Positions 1 to 11,513 of a stretch of 64,000 nt of DNA are shown piece after piece; within the stretch, counting starts at the first letter, position 1; each line of letters opens with the position of its first letter. Origin of the DNA: Choristoneura fumiferana (Eukaryota > Arthropoda > Insecta > Lepidoptera > Tortricidae). The notes under the pieces were generated by a model. It searched no databases. It had not been told where the DNA came from and saw only the letters and a program-made list of their open reading frames with translations. The translations under genes were made by a program, and so were the position numbers. The stretch lies in assembly GCF_025370935.1 (NCBI RefSeq), contig NC_133485.1:16184408-16248407 (forward strand), given 5' to 3'.

Positions 1-518
1 AGTCGATCTGACCACTTGAGTGAGTCAAAATGAACTTGCAAGATATGTCCCAAGAAAAAATAACAACTAGTGAAATTCGAGATAACTTAACATGAACATT
101 ACCTGAACATAAACATATATGTTAGCTTGAAAATACAGGTGATATTGTGTGACAAAATAGTGTATGATTATGTTTTTGCGTCACTTTGCGTTTAATTAAA
201 ATTACACGGTGCTGTCATAATATCGTTTAATAAGCCCAATCACGCGCAGCACAAGAAGTTTATAAAGTGTAATACTCGTAATCAGTGGCCAATTAAACAA
301 CCGGATGCTACGATTTGGGGTCTCATTAGTTGGAAAGACGGACAGGACATAGTTTAACCTTGAACTTAGAGCACCACTAGATTTACCCGCAGCTTTGCAC
401 GAACCATACATAGACCCGACAGTTGAATTGAAATTTCGGAATTCCACAAAATTACCCATGGAATTCACAAAAAAGTTACATCGTGCAATCCCCTTGCACG
501 TCATACCTACTCGCGTAA
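1..518. other. AT-rich intergenic stretch, nothing supported
   Basis: No repeat family recognised and no coding-looking reading frame with splice sites. A 100-codon minus-strand open frame at 202-504 has no recognisable domain and is probably chance. Confidence 0.4.
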
Positions 519-775
519 TAATTCTGGCCTCTAATCCCAGTGGCTGAAATTCTGAATTCTAATTCCAGCGGGTGAAAATCTGGACTCTAATTCCAGCGTT
601 GAAATTCTGGACTCTAATTCCAGCGGTTGAAATTGGACTCTTAATCCATCGCGCGGTTGAAATTCTGGACTCTAATTCCAGCGGTTGAAATTCTGGACTC
701 TAATCCAGTGGTTGAAATTCTGGACTCTAATTCCAGCGGTTGAAATTTTGGACTCTAATTCCAGCGGTATAATTT
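519..775. repeat. Minisatellite, about 9 copies of a 30-bp unit
   Basis: A degenerate unit reading roughly TTGAAATTCTGGACTCTAA followed by TTCCAGCGG is repeated head to tail about nine times. Copies differ by small substitutions and 1-6 bp indels (for example the copy near 634 carries extra CGCG). No protein is encoded through the array. Confidence 0.85.
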
Positions 776-871
776 TGAGATTTTATCCCGACCCAATCGA
801 AACATCGGGATAAAAAGTAGCCTGTGTTCGTTATTCCAAACGTCCAGCTATCTACATACCAAAATTTATCA

Positions 872-1062
872 GTGCCCTTAGTGTAAGTTTTCGGTAACAA
901 AATACGTCTCGATCGCGTTCGCGTTAAAATCTCAATTTGTATGGAAACACGAACAGCGCCTCTAGCGGAACGTTTGCGATGTTCGTGTTTCCATACAAAT
1001 TGAGATTTTACGCGAACGCGATCGAGATGTATTTTGTAACCGAAAACTTACACTAGGGGTAC
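872..1062. repeat. Palindromic MITE-like element
   Basis: Two arms of about 85 bp face each other: the left arm from 872 (TTAGTGTAAGTTTTCGG, then GATCGCGTTCGCG) and its reverse complement ending near 1062. The central spacer near 955-975 is short. There is no coding capacity, so this is a fold-back or non-autonomous DNA element. Confidence 0.75.
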
Positions 1063-1154
1063 AGTTTCTAACTAGCGTGAAGAACTGTAAGATTTCATGA
1101 GTCTAAGCTCAGCGCATGAGATTTGGAGATTTTATCCCAATTCCGTGAGAATCC

Positions 1155-1372
1155 ATACAAACATTATAAATGTGAAAGTGTGTGTGTTTGTATGTTTGTC
1201 CGTCTTACACGTCGAAACGGAGCGACAGATCGAAGTGATTTTTTGGCATAGAGATAGTTTATGGGCCAGAGTGACATAAGCTACTTTTTATCCCGGAAAA
1301 TGCACAGCTCCCGAGGGAACAGCGCGCCATAACCGAATACCACGCGAACAAAGCCGCAGGCAAAAGCTAGTA
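1155..1372 (+). repeat. Dispersed lepidopteran repeat (family D), copy 1
   Basis: Begins with CATTATAAATGTGAAAGTGTG, runs through CACGTCGAAACGGAGCGAC and ends in a GCCGCAGGCAAAAGCTAGTA-like sequence. Related copies lie at 2678-2912, 6041-6233 and, inverted, 35395-35600. Class unknown; no intact protein. Confidence 0.7.
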
Positions 1373-2076
1373 TTCCATTAAAAAAATACAAATACCGCAC
1401 CTTGTGAATCAAACCGTCACTAAACAAAATATGTCAGCTCGCAAAATTAAACTTATGTGTTAAAATCATACCTCTTAGTGTCGTTTTTGAGAAGAGAATT
1501 TTTTTGTTTAATGACGGTTTGATTCCCAAGACGAGATACAGTCGCATTTATAATACTGTGCGCCTATCTTTAAGTTTTCCTTTCCCGTTTAGGTTAGCTT
1601 GAAAAGATCCCTTTTAGGAATAAATTCGCCTTTACACTCTTTTGTTTTGTTGTTTTCTTTTTGTATTATTTTCGTGTTTTATGCACAATAAAGTATTTAC
1701 ATACATAAGTACATACATAATATTAGTAGGACTTATCAGCAGCCATGAATCCCAAATGAAAATCGCTCAAATTGCTACCACATCCAAGATCAGAATTTAA
1801 ACAGAACCATTTACATTTCGTGACAGCTTTATCATGTGATGTCATTACTAATTGGCAAGCCCTGGTCATCACCCGAGTGTTTACGATGCGGTATCCGGAA
1901 CAGTGATATCATCAGCTTGATTATGATATGTGTGGCAAAAAGTTCGTGATAATGATAATCTTTTAAGGTACGGTGTTTATCTTAATTGAGCTTAATTTTA
2001 AGGTTGGGTTTTCTTCGTCATTTATGTATTTTTCTTAGCCTATGATATTTTTGTCCTACTACCGGGTACAGCCGAA
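1373..2076. other. Intergenic, no feature seen
   Basis: AT-rich spacer between two repeat copies. No splice-bounded coding frame and no recognised repeat. Confidence 0.4.
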
Positions 2077-2350
2077 GCCGTGGTGGCCTAGTGATTTGGC
2101 CTATGGTCTCTCATGCAGATCATGGGTTCAAACCCCGGCTCACACCTTTGAGTTTTAAGAAATACATGTGCGTAACGAGCTTTACGTTGAAGGACATTGT
2201 AAGCAAACCGGCACAAACCTGGAAAGCAATTCAATGGTGTGTGTGAAGTTCCCGATCTGCACCGGGCCCGCGTGTGAACATGGCCCAAGCCCTCTCCTTC
2301 TGAGAGGAGGTTTGTGCCCAGCTGTGGGCGTACATAGGCTGGGACGATGA
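2077..2350 (+). repeat. tRNA-derived SINE (family B), copy 1
   Basis: The tRNA-like head has an A-box-like GTGGCCTAGTGATTTGGCC and a B-box-like GGGTTCAAACCCC near 2128. The body contains CAATGGTGTGTGTGAAGTTCC, and the tail resembles GTGGGACGTATATAGGC. Sister copies are at 35608-35905 (+), 32909-33210 (-) and 45117-45385 (-); a 3' piece is at 10800-10852. Confidence 0.8.
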
Positions 2351-2677
2351 CCTGGACACAGACCTCCCTTCTTGACATTCCACATCTCCCTATCTAGAGC
2401 TAAATACATTCGGCCACTCGCTCAGTTCCACGTCCAGAGACCATTGTCTAAAACACTTGGAATCACAATTGTTTTCACCGCTTCTTTCTATCACACGGTA
2501 TAAGACGAGGGTAGAAAGAGAAGAGATGGGGAATAATGCGATCGCGAACGTTAGTTACCTAGTGCATTAGACAATACGGCCTCGGGTCATCTTAGCATCT
2601 AGCCTCGGCCTGCCTTGCCGTCGGTGCCCGTCGAGCGGCACCCACCACGTGGCTGAGTGCGCCAGAGTTTAGAAATC

Positions 2678-2912
2678 CATACTTATTAATAATGTGAAAG
2701 TGTGTGTGTTTGTATGTTTGTCCGCCTTTCACGTCGAAACGGAGCGACGGATCGACGTGATTTTTGCGATAGAGATAGTTTATGGGCCAGAGAGTGACAT
2801 AGGCTACTTTTTATCCACAGCTTTCGCTTTTAGTTTCGGCTTTTTTCTCACAGTTTCCGAAGGAACACGCTATAACCGAATTCCACGCGGGCAAAGCTGC
2901 GGGTAAGAGATA
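2678..2912 (+). repeat. Dispersed lepidopteran repeat (family D), copy 2
   Basis: Same order of blocks as the copy at 1155: AATGTGAAAGTGTGTGTG, then CACGTCGAAACGGAGCGACG, then a GGGCAAAGCTGCGGGTAA end. It carries an internal expansion near 2815-2860. Confidence 0.7.
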
Positions 2913-2937
2913 TTAAGTAAATAATAAAGAAGTAATA

Positions 2938-3097
2938 ATAACCCTCGGTTGGCACCGGCCTGCATCCACCGTGAACCCGCAGCTTTAACCAGGTCATTCG
3001 TCCATCTTGTTGGTGGACGTCCTACGCTACCGAAGCAATTGGAGGTATGTGGGGGAGGCCTATGTCCAACAGTGGACGTCCTACGGCTGAGAGACAA
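2938..3097 (-). mobile_element. RTE-type LINE 3' fragment, rearranged
   Basis: The minus strand reads a frame containing PPTRWTNDLVKAAGSRWMQ, the C-terminal signature shared with the longer LINE at 19631-20810, followed by the GTCCACTGTTGGACATAGGC 3' tail. The parts are out of the order seen in the longer copy. Confidence 0.7.
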
Positions 3098-3378
3098 CCG
3101 ACTGCAATTTGACCTAATCCAATAAAATTAAGGAGTAGGTATATGACCAGCACATCTTTCTGAAGCCCTCCTTAAACGATTTCACGATGGGGGATGGTCT
3201 GACGGAGATCGGTTACCGATTTCACAGCCTGGTTGATTGCATTGTGAAGGATTAGGAGTATGTTTTTAAAGAAGTAGAAGGATATGCCAGAAAGAGATTT
3301 AGTACTCGACCGCGCACGATGCTCGTTGCCACAGCCAAGTAGCTGAAACACACGGACGGAGCAGAAGGAAGTGTATTA

Positions 3379-3913
3379 AAACCGGCCAAGAGCGTGTCGG
3401 ACACGCCCAAGATAGGGTTCCATAGCCGATACGAAAAAAGTAATAATATTGGTAAGTAGATTTTTTTTTGACATTTATAAGTGCCTAAATTGAATAAAGA
3501 TATTTTGACTTTGACTGACTTTTCAAATTTTTCCACCTAATAGTTTTTTTTTTTCAACAAAAAGAAATACATTAAACTTATGACAAATACTTCGCCAAAC
3601 TGCAAAACAGTTAAGATTTTAGAGGGGGGGGGGGACGCTCGATTTTCATAAAAGTTTGCACTTTAAAGTTGAATATTTCGCAAACAGATTACTGAATCGA
3701 AAAATTGTCTTAGCAAACCCCAATGGTTTTAAAAGACCTATCCAAACATACCCCACACTACAGGTTAGTCAAGAAAAAAAAAACACCCCCACTTTACTTC
3801 TACCACATTATCGGCGTGACTGATATGTATATACTTATTCATGCCAAATTGCTTTCTAGTACTAACGGTCTCTGAGCAAAGGGTTCCTATAGTTGACTAC
3901 AGAACCCTAAACA
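3379..3913 (+). repeat. Dispersed repeat (family C), partial copy
   Basis: Starts AACCGGCCAAGAGCGTGTCGG and passes through GAATCGAAAAATTGTCTTAGC and ACCCCCACTTTAC. It ends near an ACAGAACCCTAAA sequence. Better-kept copies are at 7311-7849 and 57122-58055. A run of 11 G lies near 3624. Confidence 0.65.
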
Positions 3914-4226
3914 TGTACAGTAACTTATTACATTTTTGAAAAAGGCTAATTGTAACTCAATTTGGCAAAATGCAAGTCTCATCAAATCTGGTACGTGATT
4001 TTCGATCTCGTTGCAAAAACAGTTGTCCTCAAGGCCGATGGACTATTTAGATGACATTTCACGGCGGTCGGTTTTGTCTTACTTTAGTAGAACTACTCTG
4101 TCATATTTGGTCAGAATTCGACACAGTTATATTGTTTATGGTCGGTTCACTTCCATGGTGGAGACAATTGGATTTTTTATAAGTTTAAGCTCCGGGTTTA
4201 GAGTCAATCACCAAGTCAAGTCAACA

Positions 4227-4490
4227 GACGGCCAGATGGCCTAGTGGTTAGAATCCCTGACTACGAAGCTTGAGGTCCCGGGTTCGATTCCCGTGTCGGG
4301 GCAGATATTTGTATGAAAAATACGAATGTTTGTTCTCGGGTCTTGGGTGTTTAATATGTATTTAAGTATGTATCTATATAGGTAATTATATTTATCCGTT
4401 GCTTAGAACCCATGACACAAGCTTTGCTAAGCTTACTTTGGGACTAGGTCAATTGGTGTGAATTTTCCTGTGATATTTATTTATTTATAT
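4227..4490 (+). repeat. tRNA-derived SINE (family A), copy 1
   Basis: Head GACGGCCAGATGGCCTAGTGG (A-box region) and GGTTCGATTCCCG (B box) with a CTGACTACGAAGC anticodon-arm-like stretch resembling tRNA-Arg. The tail contains TTGGGACTAGGTCAATTGG and TTATTTA repeats. Other copies: 6604-6876 (-), 56883-57110 (+), 57641-57897 (-), and partial near 50225-50390. It is not a functional tRNA gene. Confidence 0.85.
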
Positions 4491-4624
4491 GCGTATATTT
4501 CGGAAAGGTGTCCGTTGGTGGACATACTCGTCTTCCTCTCCCTAAGAAGGCCAGGCACCATCCATCCATCCAGGCTGTTTCGAAGTAATCGAAAATCAGT
4601 CATTTCTCCGTTAATACTAGCCAT

Positions 4625-5445
4625 TTTACGAGGCTTATTGTACATAACGGGTGTGGCCTGTAATACGAGCAAAAAATTAATACATAGACCATCCTCGTTA
4701 ATCTGAACAACATTAATGAACTAAAAGAATTTCCTTGCTCACGCGCGACCTTGCGATAGCTAAGCTTATGCAAAATATGCGTGTTCATGCAGTTCCTCCA
4801 CCTCCACACTGTAAGAACACACACAAATCACACAAACCCATCTATCACCACCACCACACTACACTGACGCGTTTCGAACTCAACCAGAGCTCATCTTCAG
4901 AGTGACACAACCGTACACCATGCTACCAGTTGTTAGACTAACGAACCACAACCACCGTTTTAATTTGTCACTGTAAATCCCCAAGTACCCACATATGTTT
5001 TATGAAACAAAAAAAACATATGTTTTTGTGTGTGTTCTTACAGTGTGGAGGTGGAGGAACTGCATGAACACGCATATTTTGCATAAGCTTAGCTATCGTA
5101 AGGTCGCGGGTGAGCAAGGAAATTCTTTTAGTTCATTGATATGGACCTCCGCAAAGTAACGCCTGATTCAATAAATTATTTGAACAACATTAGTTCAGCA
5201 ACTTTTAAAAATAATGGAGTCTTTGAATTTTTCTTTTTTCATACAAATTAAATACTGCTATCAATGTACGCCATCCTAGAACACAACTGACGTCGCCTGC
5301 CACGCTTCAAACATCAAGCATTTTGCTTTACATTGCTTCTTCGAATAGACTTAAAAGTGTAATAAAATTTAAAAAACTAGCGAGTATGATCTATGATTTA
5401 ATTATTTGCTCATATTACAGGCCACACCCGTTAGATATACCAGGG
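4625..5445. repeat. Nested inverted-repeat elements
   Basis: Outer arms at about 4640-4705 and 5370-5440 share GGCCTGTAAT(A)..GAGC and are inverted relative to each other. Inside lies a second element with long arms at about 4720-4820 and 5025-5135 (GTGTTCATGCAGTTCCTCC and its complement), about 90 bp and nearly identical. The inner element looks inserted in an AACAACATTA context of the outer one. Half copies of the inner family are at 60690-60935 and near 47890-48000. Confidence 0.7.
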
Positions 5446-5451
5446 GTTAAG

Positions 5452-5592
5452 CTGAGTTTAGACTTGCGAAAAAAATCATGCAAGTTGCATTACATTGCGG
5501 CGGTTGATTTACCACTAGTTACAAACTCGTTGGCTTTACGGTCTCGCAATGAACGCAACTGGCACGATTTTTCTTGCAAGTCTAAACTCGGC
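5452..5592. repeat. Short palindromic MITE
   Basis: The left end reads GAGTTTAGACTTGCGAAAAA and the right end is its near-complement, GATTTTTCTTGCAAGTCTAA. About 140 bp, non-coding. Confidence 0.7.
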
Positions 5593-6040
5593 TTATGTTC
5601 TGAGCCATTTGATGTATATTTAAGTACAGAATTAAAAATTAACTCGTAAACTACGCCATTAGTTTGAATTACAGGTAAATTGTTAGGGTGTTAGTAAAAT
5701 TGTTTCAATTATCACTTACGATGTAACTACTCTAATAAATTAACTTTTGCGTAACATCGTAACGGAGTCATGGTGGTTGTAGGCTAAGTACTCACTTGCG
5801 AAAGCGACATTATAAATATAAAATAAATAAATATGTTAATTTTAACATTTTTATTTTTAAAATGTCTGTCGTATCATGCAAGAAAGAGTTCTGCTGTTGA
5901 AAAAGGTCGGTAACTAAATTAAAACACTACATTTTTTTTACGAACTTCAGAATCTCATAGTTTCTTTCCACATTCAATGAACTTAAATTAATCTTATCAA
6001 TTGCCATCATCAATCCATACCAATCCATATCCATTTTAAT

Positions 6041-6233
6041 ATTATAAGTAAACGCGAAAGTGTGTGTGTTTGTGTGTTTGTATGTTTGTCCATCTTTCAC
6101 GTCGAAACGGTGCGACGGATCGACGTGATTTTTGGCATAGACATAGTTTATGGACCAGAGAGTGACATAGGCTATTTTTTATCCAGGAAAATGCACAGAA
6201 TTACACGCGGGCGAAGCCGCGGGCAAAATCTAG
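6041..6233 (+). repeat. Dispersed repeat (family D), copy 3
   Basis: Same CACGTCGAAACGGTGCGACGG core and GGGCGAAGCCGCGGGCAAAA end as the copies near 1155 and 2678. The flanking 5600-6040 and 6236-6600 are AT-rich spacers with no feature seen. Confidence 0.7.
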
Positions 6234-6603
6234 TCTTAAATAAAATAAAATAAAAATTAGTTTTGCTACAACTACCAAAAAATGTGCTTAAAGATTTAAC
6301 AAATCGCACGTGCTCCCAGATCAAAACGCTGTCAACTCAAAATAAAGCACCATTTTAATTTAGACCTTCCAAATTTAAATGGTACATTATTTTCAGTTCA
6401 TTCGGTGTTGATTTAGGCGTGCGAAATACAAAAATAATTCAAAATCCAAAATTAACTACAAAATTCATATTGAAAATTTTATTAAGTAAGTACTTTATAG
6501 TTTCCGACTAAAATTTTACGGATAGTAGATAGATAAGTACATAGATGAACAAGGGTTCCGTTTGATCAAAAAATTTCGTCTAACTAAAAGTTACGTTGTT
6601 ATA

Positions 6604-6876
6604 TTTATAAATAAATAAAAATAAATAAATAAATATCACGGGACACTTGACACCAATTGACCTAGTCCCAAACTAAGCAAAGCTTGTACTATGGACACTA
6701 GGCAACGGATAAACATACTTATATAGATAAATACATACTTAAATACATATTAAACATCCAAGACCCGAGAACAAACATTCGTATTATTCATACAAATATC
6801 TGCCCCGGCCGGGATTCGAACCCGGGACCTTAAGATTCGTAGTCAGGTTCTCTAACCACTCGGCCATCCGGTCGTC
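6604..6876 (-). repeat. tRNA-derived SINE (family A), copy 2
   Basis: Reverse orientation. The tRNA-like head at the right reads, on the minus strand, GACGACCGGATGGCCGAGTGG, then CTGACTACGAATC, then GGGTTCGAATCCCGG. Its 3' tail of ATTTA repeats is at the left. Confidence 0.85.
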
Positions 6877-7310
6877 AATATACCAATAAAGTCCGTCGAC
6901 TAGCTGATGAATGGATAAAATACCCGGTTTTTTTACTCTTTGCAGTAGTGTCTATATCGTGTGCCCCCAGCCTAACGCAAGCGCCTCCACAGCGCATGCA
7001 CCCACGCCTAATGCGCCCAATTTTGCCATAATTTACCCACCAGCGGAGAAGTTATTGCTTTCCGATGTGTTCGCGTGTTTTTAATTCGATTCTCCAGCTT
7101 GGGTCAAGGTGTTTGACCTTCACAGTCGTTTGGTTCACATGATTTTGGAGCAAATTGGTAGTTCTAAAAACGTTTTTTTTTATTACATATATACCTATAG
7201 TGGCTATAGTCGATGAGTTCGTGGCACGCGGGGCTATAAAATTTGGGAACAGAGTATTATCTCGGTCTTTCTTGCACTTACGGGAATACTTGAACTATCT
7301 ACCTAAAAAA

Positions 7311-7849
7311 ACCGGCCAAGAGCATATCGGACAAGCCCGAAATAGGATTCCGTAGCCACGAAATAATTAAGTACCTGATATTTTCCTAAGGATTTCGTAT
7401 TTTATACGGAATCTAAGCTTCCAAGTTTAGGTATATTATATTTTATACCTTAGGCTGCTATTTACTCTTAAACTACTAATAATTCTCAAGCAAACTTAGC
7501 CGTTATAGTTTTCCTTGAAAGTTTGACAATGTTGAATCGAAAAATCGTCTTAGCAAACCCCTAATGGTTTTAAAAGACCTAATCAATGATACTACACACT
7601 ATAGGGTTGTATGAAAAAAAACCACCCCCACTTTACGTCTATGTGGGAGGTAGGTACCTTAAAAAATATTTATTTATTTTTTATTGTACCATTTTGTCCG
7701 CATAGTTTACATATAATATATCCGTGCAAAATTACAGCTTTCTAGCATTGATAGTCCCTGAGCAAAGCCTTGGACGGACAGACAGACAGACATGGTGAAA
7801 CTATAAGGGTATAAGGGTTTTTGCCATTTTGGCTCCGGAGCCCTAAAAA
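7311..7849 (+). repeat. Dispersed repeat (family C), near full length
   Basis: Runs from ACCGGCCAAGAGCATATCGG to GGCTCCGGAGCCCTAAAAA. It contains GTTGAATCGAAAAATCGTC, the CCCCCACTTTACGTC block, TTGTCCGCATAGTTTAC and (GACA)n. Serves as the unoccupied reference for the SINE insertion at 57641-57897. Confidence 0.75.
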
Positions 7850-8002
7850 GGAACAATCTTTGGCCGGATAGTTTAAATACCTACTTCCAATTAACTATTT
7901 AACCAACTAGAACTTAGTGAACTAGAAAAACCCCTAGGTACCTAACATTACCATTTCAATATTAAGTGGTTTTCTACGGCTTCCCCGAGGCTCACATAAT
8001 AG

Positions 8003-8191
8003 GACAGTCACATTTGGTGTACATTCGAATTTTTAAACATCCGAGCAAAAACTTGATCAAAAATATGTAAAACATGACTGTATGTTACTACGGTAATACT
8101 ATTAGTTATTCTGTGATGTTACTAATGGCGTAGAATCGTGTTCAGATATTTTTGATCGAATATTGCTCAGAAGTTTAAGAACCCGACTGTA
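8003..8191. repeat. Mariner-type MITE (family G), diverged copy
   Basis: The ends carry GACAGTCACAT and CCCGACTGTAC, and the arms contain GAGCAAAAACTTGATCAAAA and its complement. Related to 27650-27787 and 37440-37567. Confidence 0.65.
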
Positions 8192-8264
8192 CTTAAGCTT
8201 CGTTAAAATTAGAGATTAAAAAAAAAGAAAATAAAAGTTCAATACTACCTCGAAAACAGCTGAA

Positions 8265-8530
8265 CCAATTTTTAACCGACTTCAAAAAAGGAGGTTATCA
8301 ATTCGGTTCTATTTTTTTTGTCAAACCGTGTATCGAATTCAGTCCATCCGATAGACAGACAGACATTAATTGGCATCAAACTTTATAAGTAACACTTCTT
8401 TTTGCGTCACGGGTCAAAAACTGCGGACAAAGCTTTAAATGCGAAATTCAATTTATCCGTCTTTCTATCGGTTATCACTGCCTGCTAAAGCAGCTGAACC
8501 AATTTGAATAAAATTTCGTATGGAGGTAGG
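8265..8530. repeat. Dispersed-repeat fragments
   Basis: Contains TTTTTAACCGACTTCAAAAA AGGAGG-type sequence and a (CAGA)n stretch, a word common in lepidopteran repeats. Beyond it, 8530-9290 is AT-rich with nothing supported. Confidence 0.45.
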
Positions 8531-9290
8531 ATGACACCGCTCCATTGATAAACGAATTATGCATAGACAGTATTATTACTTATATCATTTCCACAAGAAC
8601 CCCGCGCCACGCCAAAGCCTACCATAGTTCCAAATATAAACAACTCTAACCACAATAATCAATATACCACAGTAATTAATTTCATCACCATTCATCAATA
8701 ATCGTGAGTCCCCGTCATCGATGACTGAAGTGGAACACCGAGTGCAAGGCCGACACATCAACGTTTTGACTAAAATCATCACGTGGTATTATTTTAGATT
8801 AAAAATTAAGAAATCCTTTTATGTCTTGTTAGGTGTTGAATTGTTAATTGAAGTGAATAACTACACACACAGCTACAACATGTGTAATGACAGCAGAATT
8901 TAAAAATTAAAAAAGTAATAGTAAATTCATTTTTTGCCACAGAAAATAAGACTAGGTACACAATTAAAGAAAAACAAGTTACACGTAAGCAGGTGGCAAT
9001 GGTCTCTGGGCTTAGCATAAGCTACTACTATAAGAACCTAGCAGCGCTGATTTTTAGCCTGCGCCCGTCCCACAGCGTAAAATTTATTTTGACATTGCTT
9101 ATTACACTACACTTAATACATTAATTTCATTCATTCTCCTTTTGTGCTATAAGTTATTTTTGTAGCTTTGTGTGTAATCATTCACTTCCTTCAACTCTCT
9201 TGGCACTATCTCAGAAGCAAGGAATTTGAATGCAGAAACACTTCAGCAGTATCGGAAAACAGTTTTATTGTTTAAAAGTTACAACAATAC

Positions 9291-9404
9291 AATGAGTGCT
9301 ATCGTTTTGTCTCACTAGATGGCGCACTGTTGCGTGAGGTTTTTAAGTATGGCTTTCAATATTTTAACAAGGGCGTGAAAACAAAGTTTAGATTAAAATC
9401 ATAT
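9291..9404 (-). repeat. Left half of a split MITE (family H)
   Basis: Begins AATGAGTGCTATCG and matches the first about 110 bp of the unsplit copy at 41437-41869, stopping at ...GATTAAAATCATAT. The remaining part resumes at 26471 with ATATTTAATACACC. The ATAT shared by both halves is the target duplication of the 17-kb element between them. Confidence 0.88.
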
Positions 9405-10799
9405 CGTCGCTCGGCAGGCAAAAGTACTAAAGCGACACTTTGGGCTAAAATGAGTTATGCATATCACCAGTATCAGCGAATTTTTCTGCATCGAACTGTC
9501 TAGGTTTCAAAGCGATTGGAGCAAAATTTAACTTTTTTTTGGCGCTTTAGTCTTTCAAAAAACGCTTAAATTTGGGAAGCAAATTACTTAATGCAGCATC
9601 ACTTTCATTATTTTCATTTTAGTACTGTTACCTTTTTGCCATTTTTCGATTTACTGTCGTTCAGTCTTTGCCATTTTTCTAGTTTGCAAATGTTGGACGT
9701 TTAGTATTTTGTGCAAAAAAAAAAAGAAAATACCTTTGTCACTTCAGTAATTATGCCCTCCCCGAGTTGAAGTTTTATACACCTTTAGTCGTTTGGTTGT
9801 ATTGATAAGAATTCATTTATAAGAATTTAGCTATTTGTTCTTAAAAACTAAAACATTTGGCAGTTTGGCATTTTAGCCATTTTAACATATACAAAAGCAT
9901 ACATTCAAACAGGATTAGCAAAAAAACTTCACGAAATATTATAGATTTGGTGAAATTAGTCATTACTCTTGACCTTTATCGTGTATTAAAAAAGTGTTTA
10001 GTATATATACGTAATAAAATATCATTGCAATTCGATGTTTGGTATATAGAAACATCATATCGATGGTGGAAGTCTCAATTGGCGTAAGGGACAAAATACC
10101 GAAAATCACTTTTAAACATAGAAAATTAGAGTTTTTTTTTCTCTGTCGATTGGTAGTATTCAAGTTACGATACGCCCCTTACTTTTGCTGTTATCAACAT
10201 TTATTATTTTAAAATAAAATAGCTTAAGGACATGATATAAAATATTTGAGCTGAAAAATGGCGTAAATGTATTATTTTTTTAATATTTGGGTCGTAAGGG
10301 CTGTGGCAGTCTCATATGTCCTTTACGACTCGACTCATGACGTTAAAAAAAAACCCAACAAATATAATAAAGGGGCGTATGGGTCAATTATTGTTTCATT
10401 GTCCTTTACACCCCAACATTTTATAACGAATAAGATAAAAAAGCAAGAAGTTTTGGCGTAACCTTACCGCCTGTACCTATTTCTTGTACCTAACATCAAA
10501 ATACTAACTCGTCTACCTACCTTCCACGCGCCCAGCGTTTGCGCATTGCACATTCGGTCAGTCGTGTCAGACACGTCTAACACGGAGGACGTATTTGATT
10601 GCCTACGTTGTTCTTTGTCAACGCGCGTATTTTTTTATAAGATGCCAAAAGCAAAACAAAAAAAGAAGATTAAGTTGATGGATCCCTAATGGCTTGACGT
10701 CGAGCTAACATTTCCGTAATGGAATTTCAGTCAAGGATGTTGAGGTAAATTTCTCTTAGCTACTTTGTTTATTTTAAGCTACTAAGTTGCAGATCCTAA

Positions 10800-10852
10800 T
10801 AAAGGAAGCCTGTGCCCAGCAGTGGGACGTATATAGGCCGAGATGATGATGC
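10800..10852 (+). repeat. SINE family B 3' fragment
   Basis: Contains GCCTGTGCCCAGCAGTGGGA followed by CGTATATAGGC and a GATGATGATG tail, matching the 3' end of the copy at 35608-35905. Confidence 0.6.
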
Positions 10853-10909
10853 ATACATAATAATAATTGGCCTGTTTAATTAATTATGTATGTTGAGGGT
10901 TAAAAATGG

Positions 10910-11491
10910 TGTTTACGCAAAACGTAACATCGTAGGTCGGGTCGTGTAGAAGTCACTTTACGGGAATGTGTGATGGACCCTTAAATCATTTTTATTGTTT
11001 TTGACAGCCTATGTATGTCAATGGACCGGTCAGTCATTCGACCGGGCAGTCATTCAAAAGCACTGAGAGACGGTGGACGTCTATAGCGATCTCGGGGTCA
11101 GAGCGGAGCTCTCAGTGTCAAATCGTGTCATTAAGTAATCTAAGATCATCTGAATCATATTTATAGATATAAACAGTTGTACGGTATCAGTAACGCGAAA
11201 TATAGTGGTGAACGTAATCGCAGTTTGATTTCATCGTCATAACCTCAACCCTTCACACGACACCGGCGGCAGCTAGCTACAGGAGGCGGCAGCTGTCCAG
11301 ACCGATCCCAGGGGCTCGGGAGAGGGTCTGCCTTCACATCGGCATCATCACCGACGACCAAGGCGCGGCCTGCACATCGAACCCGCGAGGCCAGCGGTTT
11401 GGTCTAAGTATTAACGTCAGCGGCGCAGGGTGCGCACGCACATCATATCAAATCAACCCACCGGCAGTTCTCAGGGCGAGAATTGCCAACA
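10910..11491 (+). repeat. BEL/Pao 5' LTR
   Basis: Begins TGTTTACGCAAAACGTAACA and ends AGAATTGCCAACA. Aligns over its whole length with 18198-18780. A possible transcription-start and polyA context was not resolved. Confidence 0.93.
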
Positions 11492-11495
11492 TTTT

Positions 11496-11513
11496 TGGTG
11501 GCCCATGAGGGGA
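11496..11513 (+). promoter_or_regulatory. Candidate primer binding site
   Basis: TGGTGGCCCATGAGGGGA begins 4 nt after the 5' LTR, the position expected for a tRNA primer site; the match would be to a tRNA ending GGGCCACCA. The tRNA was not identified. Confidence 0.5.

Noticed and set aside
4227..4300. tRNA gene candidate (also 6800-6876, 56883-56955, 57830-57897)
   Set aside because: The cloverleaf-like heads are followed by a shared 180-bp body and AT-rich tail and occur in several dispersed copies, one with a target duplication. They are SINE heads, not tRNA genes.
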